64,000 bases of DNA from Tretioscincus oriximinensis (Eukaryota > Chordata > Lepidosauria > Squamata > Gymnophthalmidae): contig JAJVDF010000342.1 of the NCBI GenBank assembly GCA_022410635.1, positions 180,909-244,908 of the forward strand, read 5' to 3'. A program made the position numbers and the translations under genes. Below are positions 33,793-45,845 of the stretch, one piece after another. The notes beneath the pieces are model-generated. The model was not told the origin of the DNA. It ran no database searches and saw only the letters and a list, made by a program, of their open reading frames with translations. Positions within the stretch are counted from its first letter, which is position 1; every line of letters starts with the position of its first letter.

Positions 33793-35810
33793 TGATTTAA
33801 CATATGTTTTTCAGGAAAGCAGAAAAAACTGCACTAAAAAAAGAATCATAATTCCTGCTGTAGTTGTCAATATTCCAGTAGAACTGCAGCTGGACTTTAG
33901 AATCCACTGAACAGCTAACTTCTAGGAGCTGTGAATGGTTCTTTGTAGCCTCCTTTCTGACTCAAAGCTGAGATACTGGAAAAGTTCCAAGAGGGAGCAT
34001 CTAGTCCTCATGTTACAATGATCTCAGATAATTATTTATTTGGTTCATTTATATGCCACCCTTCAGTCTAGAAAGACTATCAGAGCAACTCACAGTATAT
34101 AACATTTGACAAATCCTTGCCTTCTGTTTTACAATCTAGATTAAAACTACAGGTAACAAATTTACATTGTCTCTGCTTATTGATGGTGACAATTTTGAGA
34201 TCAATGTTGTATTTGTGAGTGCCCTTATATGTGCATATTAGTGCAAAAAATACACCATTCTTGACCATTTTTTTCCTTTTTCTTTTCTTCTTGGTGTCTC
34301 TACAGATTGTGTAGTTAAAGTTTCTGGTAATCTGCAGACATTTACACCAAATCAGAGTGTCTTCTTTTTTACAGGGAGGAGAAAGGGAGGGTTAACATGT
34401 TTGCCAATCCTCTGTTGTAAATATCACCCATGTTTTTATATTATATATGTATATTTAATTCAGTATTCGATTTCATTTTCAGTGGAAAATACAAGTACTG
34501 ATGTCTTATAAAGAATTGCCTTGCCAATTTGAATTTTCACATATAATTCCCATTATTAAATTCGTGGCAGTGCTTACATATTACAATTAAGCATTTTATG
34601 AATTTTTATAAAGTTCAACAGTGTCTTACACTGAATGAATTCTCATTTTTCAATTTCCAGGAACAATGGAACATTGTTTAAATATGGCAAAGAGATATAT
34701 ATTCACTGCCAGAATATAATTCCAACAGTTACAGTAACCTATTAACTCTAGTTACATATATTTAATACTGGGATGTTATGTGAAAATATAAGGACAAAAA
34801 GGATACAGAAGTGCATTACTGTAGTTAGCTAAACATCCAATCATTTTGCTTTCTAGGTAACAATTTTTTATTTTATTTTAAAGAAAGTCAGTCACTTCGC
34901 AGCTTCTGTAGTGATTCTTTCAATGCTACAGGTAAAAAGCCATATATAACCTAAATTAGATGATATTAGATCTCTTTCATTCCTCAACAGATATAGTACA
35001 TTTCAAATCAATTGACCGTTTCCAAATTTAGAAAGGACTTTCCGGGATCAGAATTCTTCTGAGCTGTTTGTGTTCCCCAGGGTTTATGAATCATTTATAT
35101 TAATGTGGGCAGAAGAAGCTAAAGACAGAATAAGAGCATTGATAAGAGGAATGAATGAGCTTGCTGAATGATTTCATTGAGAACTGGGTCAAAATGTACC
35201 TTTGAAATGACATGTTGTTTGTGTCAAAACCACCTGGCAAGGTTTTTGATGATAAGGGGAAGTATGAAATTGAATGTTTAGCTGATTATAATGATTTGGC
35301 CCCTGCAGTGCTGGTTGTTATTAGTTCCTTGGAAATACCATAAGGATGTGAATAGAGCTTTTGAAGTTCATGAGTAATATTTGCAAGTTTGAATCCTTTG
35401 ACAAATCCCTTTCCCTGATTTCTCCCCTATGGAGACATTTTGTTGGTCTTCAGGGCATTTTATTCATTTGACCCGCATGGAATTATTGAAAAAAAATCCT
35501 CACACAAATCTGGAAGCAGTACACCACACTGTGTCTAAATTAGCAAGGCATGGTGCATGAGAAATTGCTTGTGAATTTGGACCGGCTGAACTTAGGAAGA
35601 TAGGAATGGATGGCAAAAAGAAAAGTGGTCCAGTTAAATGTTCTTTTATCCTATCTGACTTGGGCTTGTTCACACAATTTCATTTCTGGGAATAATAAGT
35701 GGATCAAGCCTGCTTCCCCAAAGACTTGCCAAATGATGTAACCATACAAACATATGTGTTTTCTGTTGTTCTATTATTGAGATTATTATCATTGGTTTTA
35801 TGATAATGAG
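33793..35810. other. AT-rich intergenic stretch
   Basis: Near 34025-34095, TTATTTATTTGGTTCATTTA then TATGCCACCC is the reverse complement of a LINE/SINE 3' tail. The remainder is AT-rich with no ORF or assignable repeat. Confidence 0.42.
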
Positions 35811-35812
35811 AG

Positions 35813-35828
35813 CAACAACAACAACAAC

Positions 35829-35879
<51 letters not shown>

Positions 35880-35921
35880 GGTGGTGGTGGTGGTGTTAGT
35901 GCTGGTGGTGCTGGTGCTTGT
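35813..35921. repeat. compound microsatellite (CAA)n-(GAT)n-(GGT)n
   Basis: CAACAACAACAACAACGATG passes into about 13 GAT units, then about 11 GGT units, then an impure GTTAGTGCTGGTGGTGCTGG tail. Each block differs from the next by single substitutions in the triplet, as expected for successive expansions. Confidence 0.95.
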
Positions 35922-36012
35922 GGTGTGATCTTTCTAGTTCTATCAAAGGTAGGAAGCACAAACAATGCAATCATAGTTCAACCCAGATAAAGATTCAAAT
36001 AAATAACTGTGT

Positions 36013-36408
36013 TAGACTGTATCCACACATCAGCCTTATCATGGGCCATCCATGCTAATTGTGCAGAAAAGGCCCGTCCCTCACTCCTTTTGAGAGCAGG
36101 AAAAATATGATCCAGCAATGGAGCTCTCCATGCAATGCTGGCCATGGCTTCTCGTGGATGGAATGGATCTCAACCGAAGTTGCACAAGATACGCTCTCCA
36201 ACAGCCAATTGGGGGAGCCGTCACACTGGAAACACATCATCACAAAAGCAGCATCCCTACCGGTTTCCATGGCAATTCTACACTCAGCACAAAAAGGCCC
36301 CCAGCACCAGCACGGTGACTGCAGGTGAGTAAAGATTGAAGAACGTTTGCTTATAGATCAGAATAACTTGTTACTCTGGGCTTTAAGCTTTTGTGTGAAC
36401 ATGGCCCT
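36013..36408. mobile_element. TIR element, family E (copy 3)
   Basis: The left end GACTGTATCCACACATCAGC and the right end GCTTTTGTGTGAACATGGCC are weakly inverted. The interior ATTGTGCAGAAAAGGCC, then ATCCAGCAATGGAGCTCTCC, matches copies at 27261 and 28955. Overlapping ORFs in three plus frames and one minus frame argue against coding. Confidence 0.55.
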
Positions 36409-36598
36409 AGTTTAGGCCAAGATTTCTAGAAAGGGGTTCTTGTAGCACCAGGTTTGTACACCAGGTTTGAATGCTTAGTCTACAAAACTTTTCTCAAGAG
36501 TAAGCAAATGGTCACTTTTTTTTTAGGTGTTGCTGGCAGGTTTGTGGTAGTGCATAAGTGGTAGTGCAGAAGAGAAAATGGTAAGAGTGACTTTCAAA

Positions 36599-37020
36599 GG
36601 CTGCATCCACATATGAGCTTCCTATCTGCTTAGGACCGACCTGAAGGCTCGTCCACCACCCGCTTGAATGATTCATCAGTGCTAAATGCGCTAAAAAGGT
36701 CTGTTGGTGTGCGGCTTCTGATCACTGGGGAAGTGTGGTCTTACAATGGAGCCCTCCACAGAACTGCTCCATCACTGACATGTGTCTTGCAGTTCAGAGG
36801 ACGTCCACAGCACGTAGATGTGTGAACTCCCATGAGACCAGCAGCCAGTTGGGTTCAACTGCATGTGGTGTTTACTGGGAGCCATGTGAGCACCAGGAGA
36901 GTGTCCCAGCAGTTGCAAAGATGGCATTGACAGCATCGCACACTAGAGGAGATGATTCAGGCCAACAGAAGCTGTTACAGACTTAAAAAGTGCTGCTTCG
37001 CCTTGAGTGTGGAGGCAGCC
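36599..37020. mobile_element. TIR element, family E (copy 4, best ends)
   Basis: The left end GGCTGCATCCACATATGAGC and the right end TGAGTGTGGAGGCAGCC are clear inverted repeats, with AAA outside both. The 422-bp body carries GAGCCCTCCACAGAACTGC, CATGAGACCAGCAGCCAGTT and CCATGTGAGCACCAGGAG, also seen in copy 1 (21731-22124). The 83-codon ORF is not domain-bearing. Confidence 0.7.
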
Positions 37021-37794
37021 AAAGTTATTCCTGCTACTCTAATGCTACAGTTCTCCAAAATAGCATTTGAAGTACAATGAGTGATGAAAGGAACAGGGGG
37101 GGTGTCCAATCTCAACACCATTTGAGCAGTCTTATGTTACAGCATGAGTACAAAGATACAAAAGCAATCTAGATCCATGTCTAGAAATGTTTTCTGAACA
37201 GGATCTTTAAAATACTGGAAATATAGTGTTAATAACGTTGCCATATGCTATAGGTTTCCATGTAAGTTCTGCTGACCCAGTACTGGCTTTATGATGAAAA
37301 AGTTAAAGATACGTGTGTAGATGAGTCTTTAAAATAAAACCTCTGCCAGAGTTCCCAATTCAGATTATTATGTTGAATTATTAATGCCAGCAACTTATTA
37401 AAAAACATGGAGAAAGGCAAAAACTGGATAGAGGCAGATTGATCCATTAATGATGCACACACTGAGGAAAATGGGTCTAATAAACTTTAGATGCATTCAA
37501 GTCTCTGCTTGATTTCAGTCCACTGTGGATGCATCCTCACACATGATTTATGTCTGCAATGTAGTCGCCACAAACCTGCTGTGCTGTGGGTTAAATGAGA
37601 GCTGAAGTTTTCAACTCTCATGGCACAGATCGCCGGCAACATGCTCCTTTTTTGAATGTGGCCAGCAGAGCTGAGGCTGTGAATGCACCAACAGCAGCCA
37701 TCTGCCAATCAGCGCCGAGCCCTGCAAAGCAGGGTGAGTGGAGGGGAGGCTGTTCTCGGCTACTCAAGGGACGGTGTGCTGCCCCATAACAGGA
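37021..37794. other. intergenic, nothing firmly assigned
   Basis: 37490-37790 is GC-richer and opens with an ATGCATTCAAG segment. The sequence after the LTR-like block, ending at GTGGATGCAGCC near 38320-38332, suggests another GGCTGCATCC-type element interrupted by that block. Not proven. Confidence 0.35.
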
Positions 37795-38160
37795 TGTTAG
37801 TTTGTTAGTGTGTGCATGTTATTAGTGTAAGTTCCCTTTAAGACAATGGAGGTTTCTGGGATTTGTAGTATAGGATTCTGATAGGCTTCCTTTAGTTCCC
37901 TCCCCCCCTTCTCCTTCTCCATGTGGTCCTTTATTCAGTAGCCAGCTAAGAATCAAGAAGCATAAACTAGCACTTTTACAAAGCTATAGACCAGAAGCTA
38001 CAGACCAGAAGCTAACACCAGAAGTCAGAAAATCAAACAGGCAAGGCAGAATTAACCAAAGCTATTCCAGAAGAAATGTAAGTTGTTTGAGAACTGTTTG
38101 TTAATAAACTTTGTTTCATTAAGACTCTCTGGTTTAACTTTGTTAAGATTCTACAGAACA
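37795..38160 (+). mobile_element. LTR-like repeat, family G (copy 1)
   Basis: Shares TTCTGGGATTTGTAGTATAG, AGGATTCTGATAG, CATGTGGTCCTTT and CAGAAGCTA blocks with 55630-55890. It begins TGTTAGTTTG, has an AATAAA at 38103-38108 and ends near TCTACAGAACA, so TG...CA bounds and a polyadenylation signal fit an LTR. No direct repeat could be confirmed at the ends, and 38000-38030 holds two tandem ACCAGAAGCTA units. Confidence 0.5.
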
Positions 38161-40489
38161 TCCAGTTTTGTTGGGCTGCTCCTGGATGGGATGGAATAGG
38201 ACAGAGCTGCCTTCTTCCCACCAACCTCTGGCTGCTGGCGCGCCATGCATGCAGATGGCTGGCCATCTGCATCACCCCTGAAATAGCGGGTAAACCTGCT
38301 TTTTACCCCACCCCCAGTGGATGCAGCCTGTATCTCAGAACATCATGAAGTACTCTAGGTCTACATAAACAAACCTTAAGTAGATGAACTTGTTATAAGA
38401 GCCAGGCAACTTCACAAAATGTAAATTTCATCAAAGGAACAACAAGGGACAAGAAGAGGCTTCGAAGAACACTGACTAACACTTGGAAAAGTCAAGATAT
38501 GTCACCGTTCTTTAAAATACTGAATTAGGTTGGTTTCATAACAGTTTCACAGCTATATTTGGCTACAGGGAAATTTTAAATTACATATTAGTGATCAGTA
38601 ATGCCATATAAAAATCATGATGTATTTTTCTGAAAACACAATTACAAAACTAAAGACATTGGGAATATGTATTTTCAATAATGCTAAGAATATCTTAATT
38701 AGGGCTGCCATATAGAATCCAGATCAGGGTTCCTTTATCTTTAATAGTTATGTGGAGTGGGAATTTTAACAGGTGTTATAAAATTACAAGCTAAGCGATC
38801 TTAAATCCTTTATTAAAAGAACAGAATCCAGTTCTCGATTTAGAAAAAAAAAATCTTAACGCATATATACAGTTATGCATGCATTCACACGCAAATTAAA
38901 AATGGGTTCAAAACACACAAAGAAGGAAACGTGAATGGTAAAAATGCAATACCATTTTTAATCCACATTAAAAGCCTCTTAGCATGTATTTAGATGTCAT
39001 CAAATACGGGCTGAGTACAAATTGGGAGTGGGGGGGAGAATGGGTGCCAAAGCTGTTTGGTTTTGCACTGGGTGCACATGTTTCCCATTTAACCCAAATG
39101 TAAAATGCTTTCACCATGAGCAGTCTGCACAGCAGGATGTTTCTGAGTGGAATTCACTCAGAAAACCATCACAAGTGCAGTTTAACACAATTTGCATTAA
39201 GTGCACTGTGCACACGTTCCAAACTGTGCATGGCAAAAGTGTTTTCCATTTGGATTAAATAGAAAATGTGTGTGCCCAGGACAGACCCAAACAGCCTTCA
39301 CACCCATTTTCCCCCCTAGTGGGAGTGTAGCCTTAAAGAAATAATGTTCACTCCCATTGGCCTGATCATATGCTTTTCAACCATTTTCAGTCTGAAGAAT
39401 TGTATATTTTGGGAGGGGGATTTTTGTTAATGGTTTTCTTTAACCTTTGCTGCACTTTGTCTTATTCTGAATTCATTTATTCATTCATTTATATTTCTAT
39501 AATGTCCTACACTTGAAGGTCTCAGGGCAGTTAATAATAAAAAACAAATTAACTCTTTAAAACAACAATATCTAGGAAAGGCACCTGGCTTCTTTTTGTC
39601 GGTGCAGATTACATTAGGCTATATCTGATGGCTGCCACACACAGCACTGGCATACAGGTGACAGGGCTCCAGACATGGCCTTTGAATCAATCACACACGT
39701 TCACATTTTGTTGATTTGAACCATATTTTAGAAGCAAAACAAAATGCCCACAAAATATCTACTATGCAGAAAGTAGATGGCTCAAAGAATGATAGCTTTA
39801 TATAGAACCAAGAATGTGGATAAACATTTATAGCTGTAGTTTTACACTAGAGATAACTGACTTCATACACATTGTGTGAAGTTGTGACTCATTCAGAGCA
39901 GTGTGTTGTTCCTGGGTTTTGTTTTTTTTAAAAATCTTGTTTTTTTTAATGACAGCTCTGATCCAGCAACTAATGGAAAGGAAAGAATGGAAAGACTATT
40001 GCTATTGCTGATCTAGGGAATCAAGGTGTGGTCTCTTTAGCACATCAGCAATTCTGAAGTTCCATGTTAGAAAATGGAACCCAATAGAACTTTTATTGCA
40101 CTAGTAATGCTAATCTAGCAAAAGTCACAGTCTCCCTGGATTGCGAAGTGACATCTCCAATCAGCTCAACATAGGGACATGCAAATACAACCAAGTCTCC
40201 TATTTGATGAGTTGATATCATTTCCCATGCAACCATATTATGCCTGTGAATACCCTATGGAGATCTTATGGAAACTGGTTTTTGCTCTTCAGATACTCTA
40301 TGACAGAACAAAACAAAGCTAGAACTAATGGACCAGGCATGTAGTGGTTAGAGAACTTTAAGCATTTGGGTGCCATGTGTGTGTAAACGAAAATATATGT
40401 AAATAATATGAAAACATAAGAGAAGTCAGTTTCAGATGATGTTTTCTTCACATACGTTTCTTTCAGCAATTCAAGAGCCCCAGATACAC
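38161..40489. other. intergenic, nothing firmly assigned
   Basis: AT-rich. An antisense LINE/SINE tail lies near 39478-39540 (TATATTTCTATAATGTCC, GAAGGTCTCAGGGC). The 38880-39340 segment has features of a DNA transposon but no convincing ends. Confidence 0.38.
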
Positions 40490-40915
40490 TAGGGCTGAAA
40501 ATGAATGCGACAACAGTTCCATTGTCCTCTGTCCACATTTTCTTACCATAAAAACCAACTTTGAAATACTCCCGTCTCCCTCAGTATGCTCACCAATTGT
40601 TTCTGTTATGGAGATTTTTCTCAAAACCCATCGCCACTGCTGGTTTTTTGCCATTTGTACTAATTCTACTCCAGCTACGAAATTCTCCATAGCTGCTCTC
40701 CTTTGTCCGTGTGCTCCCATTTCAGACTCGCACTGAGCCATTGCCTTAGCCAATAGTGAAAGGGGGTGCGGGTGGGAGGGGATCTGGTATCAACACGTGT
40801 TCTGTGGTTACGTTGAAACAGGATAGAAAAGGATGGGGCATTTGGCATTCACTTCAGATTGGCTTTGGAATTTTCCAAAGTGCTTTTGCTACAGTGCGTC
40901 TACAGCCAAAGTGTG
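40490..40915. mobile_element. TIR element, family H (copy 1)
   Basis: Aligns with 45846-46910: CTCAGTATGCTCACCA, GTTTCTGTTATGGAG, TTTTGCCATTTGTACTAATT, AAATTCTCCATAGCTGCTCT, GAGCCATTGCCTTAGCCAAT, AATAGTGAAAGGGG, then TTCAGATTGGCTTTGG and a CTACAGCC end. Ends are more eroded than in copy 2. The minus-strand frame 40463-40753 has no domain. Confidence 0.6.
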
Positions 40916-41884
40916 TCCACAGTCAAAGCATGGCAAAACTGTTTTCCCTGCTGTTTTTACATAGGAATTTTTTTTTCTTTAAACCCCTTGTCTCAAGCCT
41001 CAAAAACTTTAAATTGAGGTTATTTCCTTTCTATTCAGCCATCAGTGGAAGCCAACAGCCAATGACAGAAGAGAAACAGATAAGCCAATAGCAAGCAGAG
41101 AATTAGCCCTAGGCAATTTTCTATAAGGAAGAGAATGAATTTATGCTGTGAGTGGAGAAAAGGTAAGTCCTTTGTAGTGAGATTTTTAGACATTTGGCTA
41201 CAAAAGACAGTAGTCTTCATTCAGTCTGAATCAGGACACAGCCCATCAAATTCAAAATCCAAAGCGACCAACCAATTGTTTCTCAATCTGGAAATGAAGG
41301 AAAAACCTTTACTTACTCCTAACTAAATGAAAGTTGCATTCTGCCCGCTTCTCCAACCTGGAGGGTGTACAGGCATCAATTCTTGTAATCTTTCCTGAAT
41401 CTGACTCTTTCATCAAGGTGTCCACACTGGTTGCTGTTATCATCTCTTCTCTCAATAAATTCTATTGAACTGATGAGAAAAAATTTCCCTCGTTAACTCT
41501 GCATCCCATTAGCTTTACAATTTCCCTTGGTTCTAGTCTTGCAAAATTGAGAAAATAACTTCAAATCTTCCTAGATTACGGAGATTAGTAAGTATGTCTA
41601 GAAAACCAACAGTCCCCCCAAAAAGGGAGGGAGGGGGATTCGGATGATGTTGATGATGATTGAGATAATATTTTGTTTCCTTATATATTTATTTTCACAA
41701 AAGTTACAGTTTGAATTTCTTTTAAAAGCCTTTAAATTAATAACAAAAATAGATAAATAAATAAATAGATTACTAATCCAATTCAAACACAACCAAAATT
41801 AAACATGGCAATTAAAGATGAACAGAACAAAAGGTCTGCACTTTTATTACAATCATAATTCATAATGTTACACTTCATACTTTG
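40916..41884. other. intergenic, nothing recognised
   Basis: AT-rich noncoding DNA; short frames on both strands are chance. TAAATAAATAAATAG near 41753-41767 is low-complexity. Confidence 0.42.
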
Positions 41885-42140
41885 TTGTAACGTTCCTGTG
41901 CACTAGGAGACGTTACCACCTGTCCCTTTAAGGGACATGGGAGCCAGCTGTGATTGTGGGCTAGAGAGATCACAGGCTGGCTGGGGGTCTGCTATAAAGA
42001 GAGCAGACGAAAAGCAGAAAGTTTAGAAGTCTGTTGCGAAAATAACCAGACAGACAAAAGGCCTCAGGTGGAATCACGGTTTACTTCAGGAAAGGAAAGG
42101 AGAGGAAGTGAACCAAGATTGTTGGTGGCCAGGGCTTTTA
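41885..42140 (+). mobile_element. possible LTR fragment
   Basis: TGTAACGTTCCTGTGCAC, then CCTGTCCCTTTAAGGGACAT and a TATA-like CTGCTATAAAGAGAGCAGAC near 41990-42009 have the look of an LTR promoter region. There is no second boundary, TSD or sister copy in the window. Low confidence; it could equally be unique sequence. Confidence 0.3.
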
Positions 42141-44756
42141 AAACCTCCCTTCCATGAGGAGTTACAGGCAGTCAGCTGGTACAAAACATCTCCCAGGCTC
42201 CTCTTGCTTCTGTAAACATCCTGTCCTTGGCCCAGCCCATTCCTTTGTTCTGGGGTCCTTCAGGTTTCATTTCCTGGCTGCAGTCTTCCCACCATGCAGC
42301 TGGCAGAACACCATCCACCATTGTTCAGCTAATACTTTGCACATACACAGCCAGAAGAGGAAATGAAGGATTAGTCAAGTTACTATTGAAACAAAGGGGC
42401 TGGGCTGGGGTATTACAAAGAGGTATAAAAAGGTGGTTAGACTGGAAATGCAAAGTAGAAAGCAAACTGCAAAAGTTGAAATTACAGGCTGGTACAGTAA
42501 CTTTTAAGCAATAGGAAATAAACTTTTCAATATTACAAACTATAGAATATTAATAGAGGCTTGCATAAAAATATTACAGGTATAAAATACAACATTTTGT
42601 TTTGCTTTAGTTTTTTTTTAATCCTATTATTTCCACTGTTTCACCAGTGGCATTTTATTTCTCTGCAACAAGTGCTATAGCCTAGCCTGAGAAACTGAAA
42701 GTATCTTGGAAGAAGATAGTGGCAAATCACATCTGAATTATAGCCAAGGATATTGTATGAATTTGTCCATTTGTTCACCAGAGAAGTAGACTTAGGTTTA
42801 ATGGCACTTTTACATATTTTACTATTTACAAATTTGTTGCAAGCAAATTCCATAGGGCATCGTTTCTGTGGTTGCAAGACTGTCTGGCAGCATTTCCCTT
42901 CCCTGTAATGTCTGTGTGACTGCCAGAATCTAACAGTTACACCTTCCCTAGAGAGGGGAAGCTGGACCTGTTTCATTAGTGATAGTCACATCATTTTTAA
43001 AAGTATAGGAACTCTAAAAAAAAATGTAATAAAGCAGCAGATCCTGATTTTTGTAAGAACAGGCATGCTTTGATAAGCCCAGAATGAACGCTATATCCAC
43101 AGAAGGCAGTGCTATAATTTAGACATTTCATGAAATTCTTTTATATTTTGCCTTACTTTTATGAAAAAGCACAAACAATTTTGGTCGTATTTCACATTAA
43201 TTGCATTGAAGGTCTAGACATGAAAAGTCCTAAATATATCATCAAGGATATTTCTGTATTGCAATAGAATGCTTTAACACTTCCAAATTTAGTTTCTGTT
43301 TTCTAGATTTCAATTTCCCTTCCCATTCCAACCCAATGATGCAGATTGTTTGCATGCACAGGACACCTAGTGGTTATGCTTTAAATGGCTTCCATTTTAG
43401 GTGATGAAGAAAAATATTCCTCATAAAAATGAAGTACCTAGTGTGAGTTTCCACTAGCAACTATCAGAAAAACCATTGAAATTCTATTTGTCATCGTGTC
43501 AAATGTTTCAATAAAACATATGAGTAATACAGCTTAGGAGTGTTAGATTGCTGAAGGAAAGCGGGAAAGCATTGGTAATCTTCTTTAAAATGCATGGGGG
43601 AAAGGAGGACAAAAACGAAGTTGGGAAGGAAATCCCTTTCACAAAAAGGATGTACTGACCACAAAATGCTATCTATGGAATAGAGGCAGACCAACCTAAT
43701 TCAGTTCTTTGTAATTTGCAAAGAACCAACTAGTTCATGAATGTTTAAATCAAAACAAATATCACTTGAACGGAATCAGCCTCCCACCTATGAATGTGCA
43801 CTATTGGATCGATTAGCTACATTAATTGTGAATGGTCTTATGTTCAACAGGACGTCCATCAAAATGTATTTTATTTATTTACTTATTTGTACTTATATCC
43901 TGCCCTATACCTGAAGCTAGTTATAGAAATATCAGCAGGGTCTATGGAAAGCTTATGCCACCCACTTTTCTCCTTTTAGTCTCAAAGTGCTACTACCCCC
44001 TTTGCTGGACTTTCTACTAGACTAACACAGCTATTTCTCTGAAATTGACTAAAGGAGATAAAAGTGAGTGAGAATTCTTATGTGCATATTACAATCAACA
44101 CTTTAAGGTGTGAAGGAAGTATATTACAATGAGCACCCTTTTTACTATTATGGAATGACAGACATGGATTACACACTCTTTGTAAAACAAGGTGAAATCC
44201 TATTATAAAGAATCTCGATATAAAAGAATTCACAGTATAACAAACAAATTTGAAAGTCCTGGTGGCCTCCTGTAGGAGTAATGGGTTTACAATGGGTTTT
44301 GTTACAACAAAATTTCATTATAACAAACAAAGTTTATTGAATTTCTTGATTTTTTAAAAAGTGCATTAACTACCTGGACCAAAGCAGCTGTGTGTGCTGT
44401 GGCTGCACTGAAAAATGATTCTCCTTCCATACTTCCTTGCACAAAAAATAAAAAATACATATCTCTACCTCTAAGTATCTCTTACTGAGCAAAGCATATC
44501 AGGTAAATTTAGCCCCCCTCAGCATGGCGTGTTAAAAAAATGCAATAGTGTTAAGTTCTGAAAAAACTCATGCATGAGCCCTGGCATACTTACTTTCATC
44601 CTTTCACAGAGAAATCTTTAGAAAATGTTTAAATCCTGAGCATGCTTAGTATGGGATTAAACCAGAAAGTGTATGAGATTCTCATGCTGGTGTCTTCTCA
44701 AAAGATCCTGCCTTCTCCCATTAACCTGGCACACAAAGGCTTGGGAAGGGGAATAC
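42141..44756. other. intergenic, nothing recognised
   Basis: Mostly AT-rich. A GTATAAAAAGGTGG near 42423 is TATA-like but isolated. An antisense SINE/LINE tail is near 43868-43915 (TTTATTTACTTATTTGTACT, TATCCTGCCCTATA). No gene signal. Confidence 0.42.
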
Positions 44757-44764
44757 TTTGCAAA

Positions 44765-45366
44765 TAGGGTTGCCATACATCCCGGGAAGGCGGGACAATC
44801 CCGGTTTGGGGGACTAAAATATATTCCCCTCTGGGTTTTAAGATAAAATCCCGGATTTTTACATTCCCCGATGCTGCATCAGGGAATATAAAAATGTAGG
44901 ATTTAAAAGGAAAAGGAGCCGTCAGAGCTGATGGCTGCAGCCCGAGCAACGCTTTCCAGGGTCCTGGAAGGAACCTCGGAATGTGCTGTATTTGCTCCAA
45001 TGCTGCAGGTGGGGTTTCGCTCCTGTCAGGCAAAGCGCTCCAACTCGCCTTCAGTAGAGCAAAAACGCCTGGGATTGTGACAGGAGGACAGTTCTGTTCT
45101 CCTGTCACAAACCCAGGCATTTTTCTTCCACTGGAGGTGAGTTGGCATGCTTTGCCTGACAGCAGGCGCGAAACCCCGCCTCCAGCATTGGAGCAGCTAC
45201 GCACACACACGCGCGCACACATGGACGCTTATGGTGAGACAGGCAGTTCTGCCTGTCTCAGTGCAAGCGTCTGTGTTTGTGCACGCGTACGCGAGTGTGC
45301 AACCATGTGCATGCACCCCACCTTATCCCCGCCCCAGTTTTGGGCTGCCAAAATATGGCAACCCTA
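44765..45366 (+). mobile_element. non-autonomous hAT, TAGGGTTGCCATA family F (copy 2)
   Basis: Ends TAGGGTTGCCATACATCC and AAATATGGCAACCCTA, with an exact 8-bp TSD TTTGCAAA (44757-44764, 45367-45374). The interior CCCGGGAAGGCGGGACAATC, TAAGATAAAATCCCGGATTT, CGAGCAACGCTTTCCAGGG and CCCAGTTTTGGGCTGCC parallels copy 1 (23636-24096) in the opposite orientation. This copy carries an extra inverted block around 44990-45190 with AAAACGCCTGGG and CCCAGGCATTTTT. The 174- and 150-codon frames on opposite strands follow the inverted block and are not genes. Confidence 0.9.
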
Positions 45367-45374
45367 TTTGCAAA

Positions 45375-45845
45375 GATGCCAGAAAAAGTCAGCAATCAGT
45401 AAATTCCAGTTCCTCACACCTTTTTTTTACTGATGCATTGTGAAGCATAGCAAAAACTCAATTACATGTTGGCAGAAGACTCATGATGAAACATCCCAGT
45501 AGGAACCAGGTAAGAAAATGTCATGTGAAGGGGGCCTAAGTCGGTATGTGGCTGGAAACAACATTTTGACAATGTGCATTTGGAGATCTAAGTAGGCTTT
45601 CCGTCTGCAGTATCACTCTCACAAGGGAAAAGCAATGTTTACTTAATGGATTTACACATCACACACGTAAAAGAAAATTGGACACTCTAATAAACATTTA
45701 TGCACTTAGCCAATAAAAGAAGCACACGGATTTTAATGTTCCAATTAGTTTGGAACAGCATTTTACATACTCCTGCTAGGAAAAAATAACTAAGAAGACT
45801 GATTTGAAGGAAGATATGGAATACTGAACAGACATATTTCACACT
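45375..45845. other. intergenic, nothing recognised
   Basis: AT-rich, no gene or assignable repeat. Confidence 0.42.

Noticed and set aside
42423..42440. TATA-like GTATAAAAAGG as a promoter
   Set aside because: Isolated in AT-rich sequence, no CpG island, ORF or downstream splice signal.
44698..45433. 174- and 150-codon ORFs on opposite strands
   Set aside because: Both lie largely within the hAT element at 44765-45366 and follow its inverted block; they extend across its TSD and share no domain.
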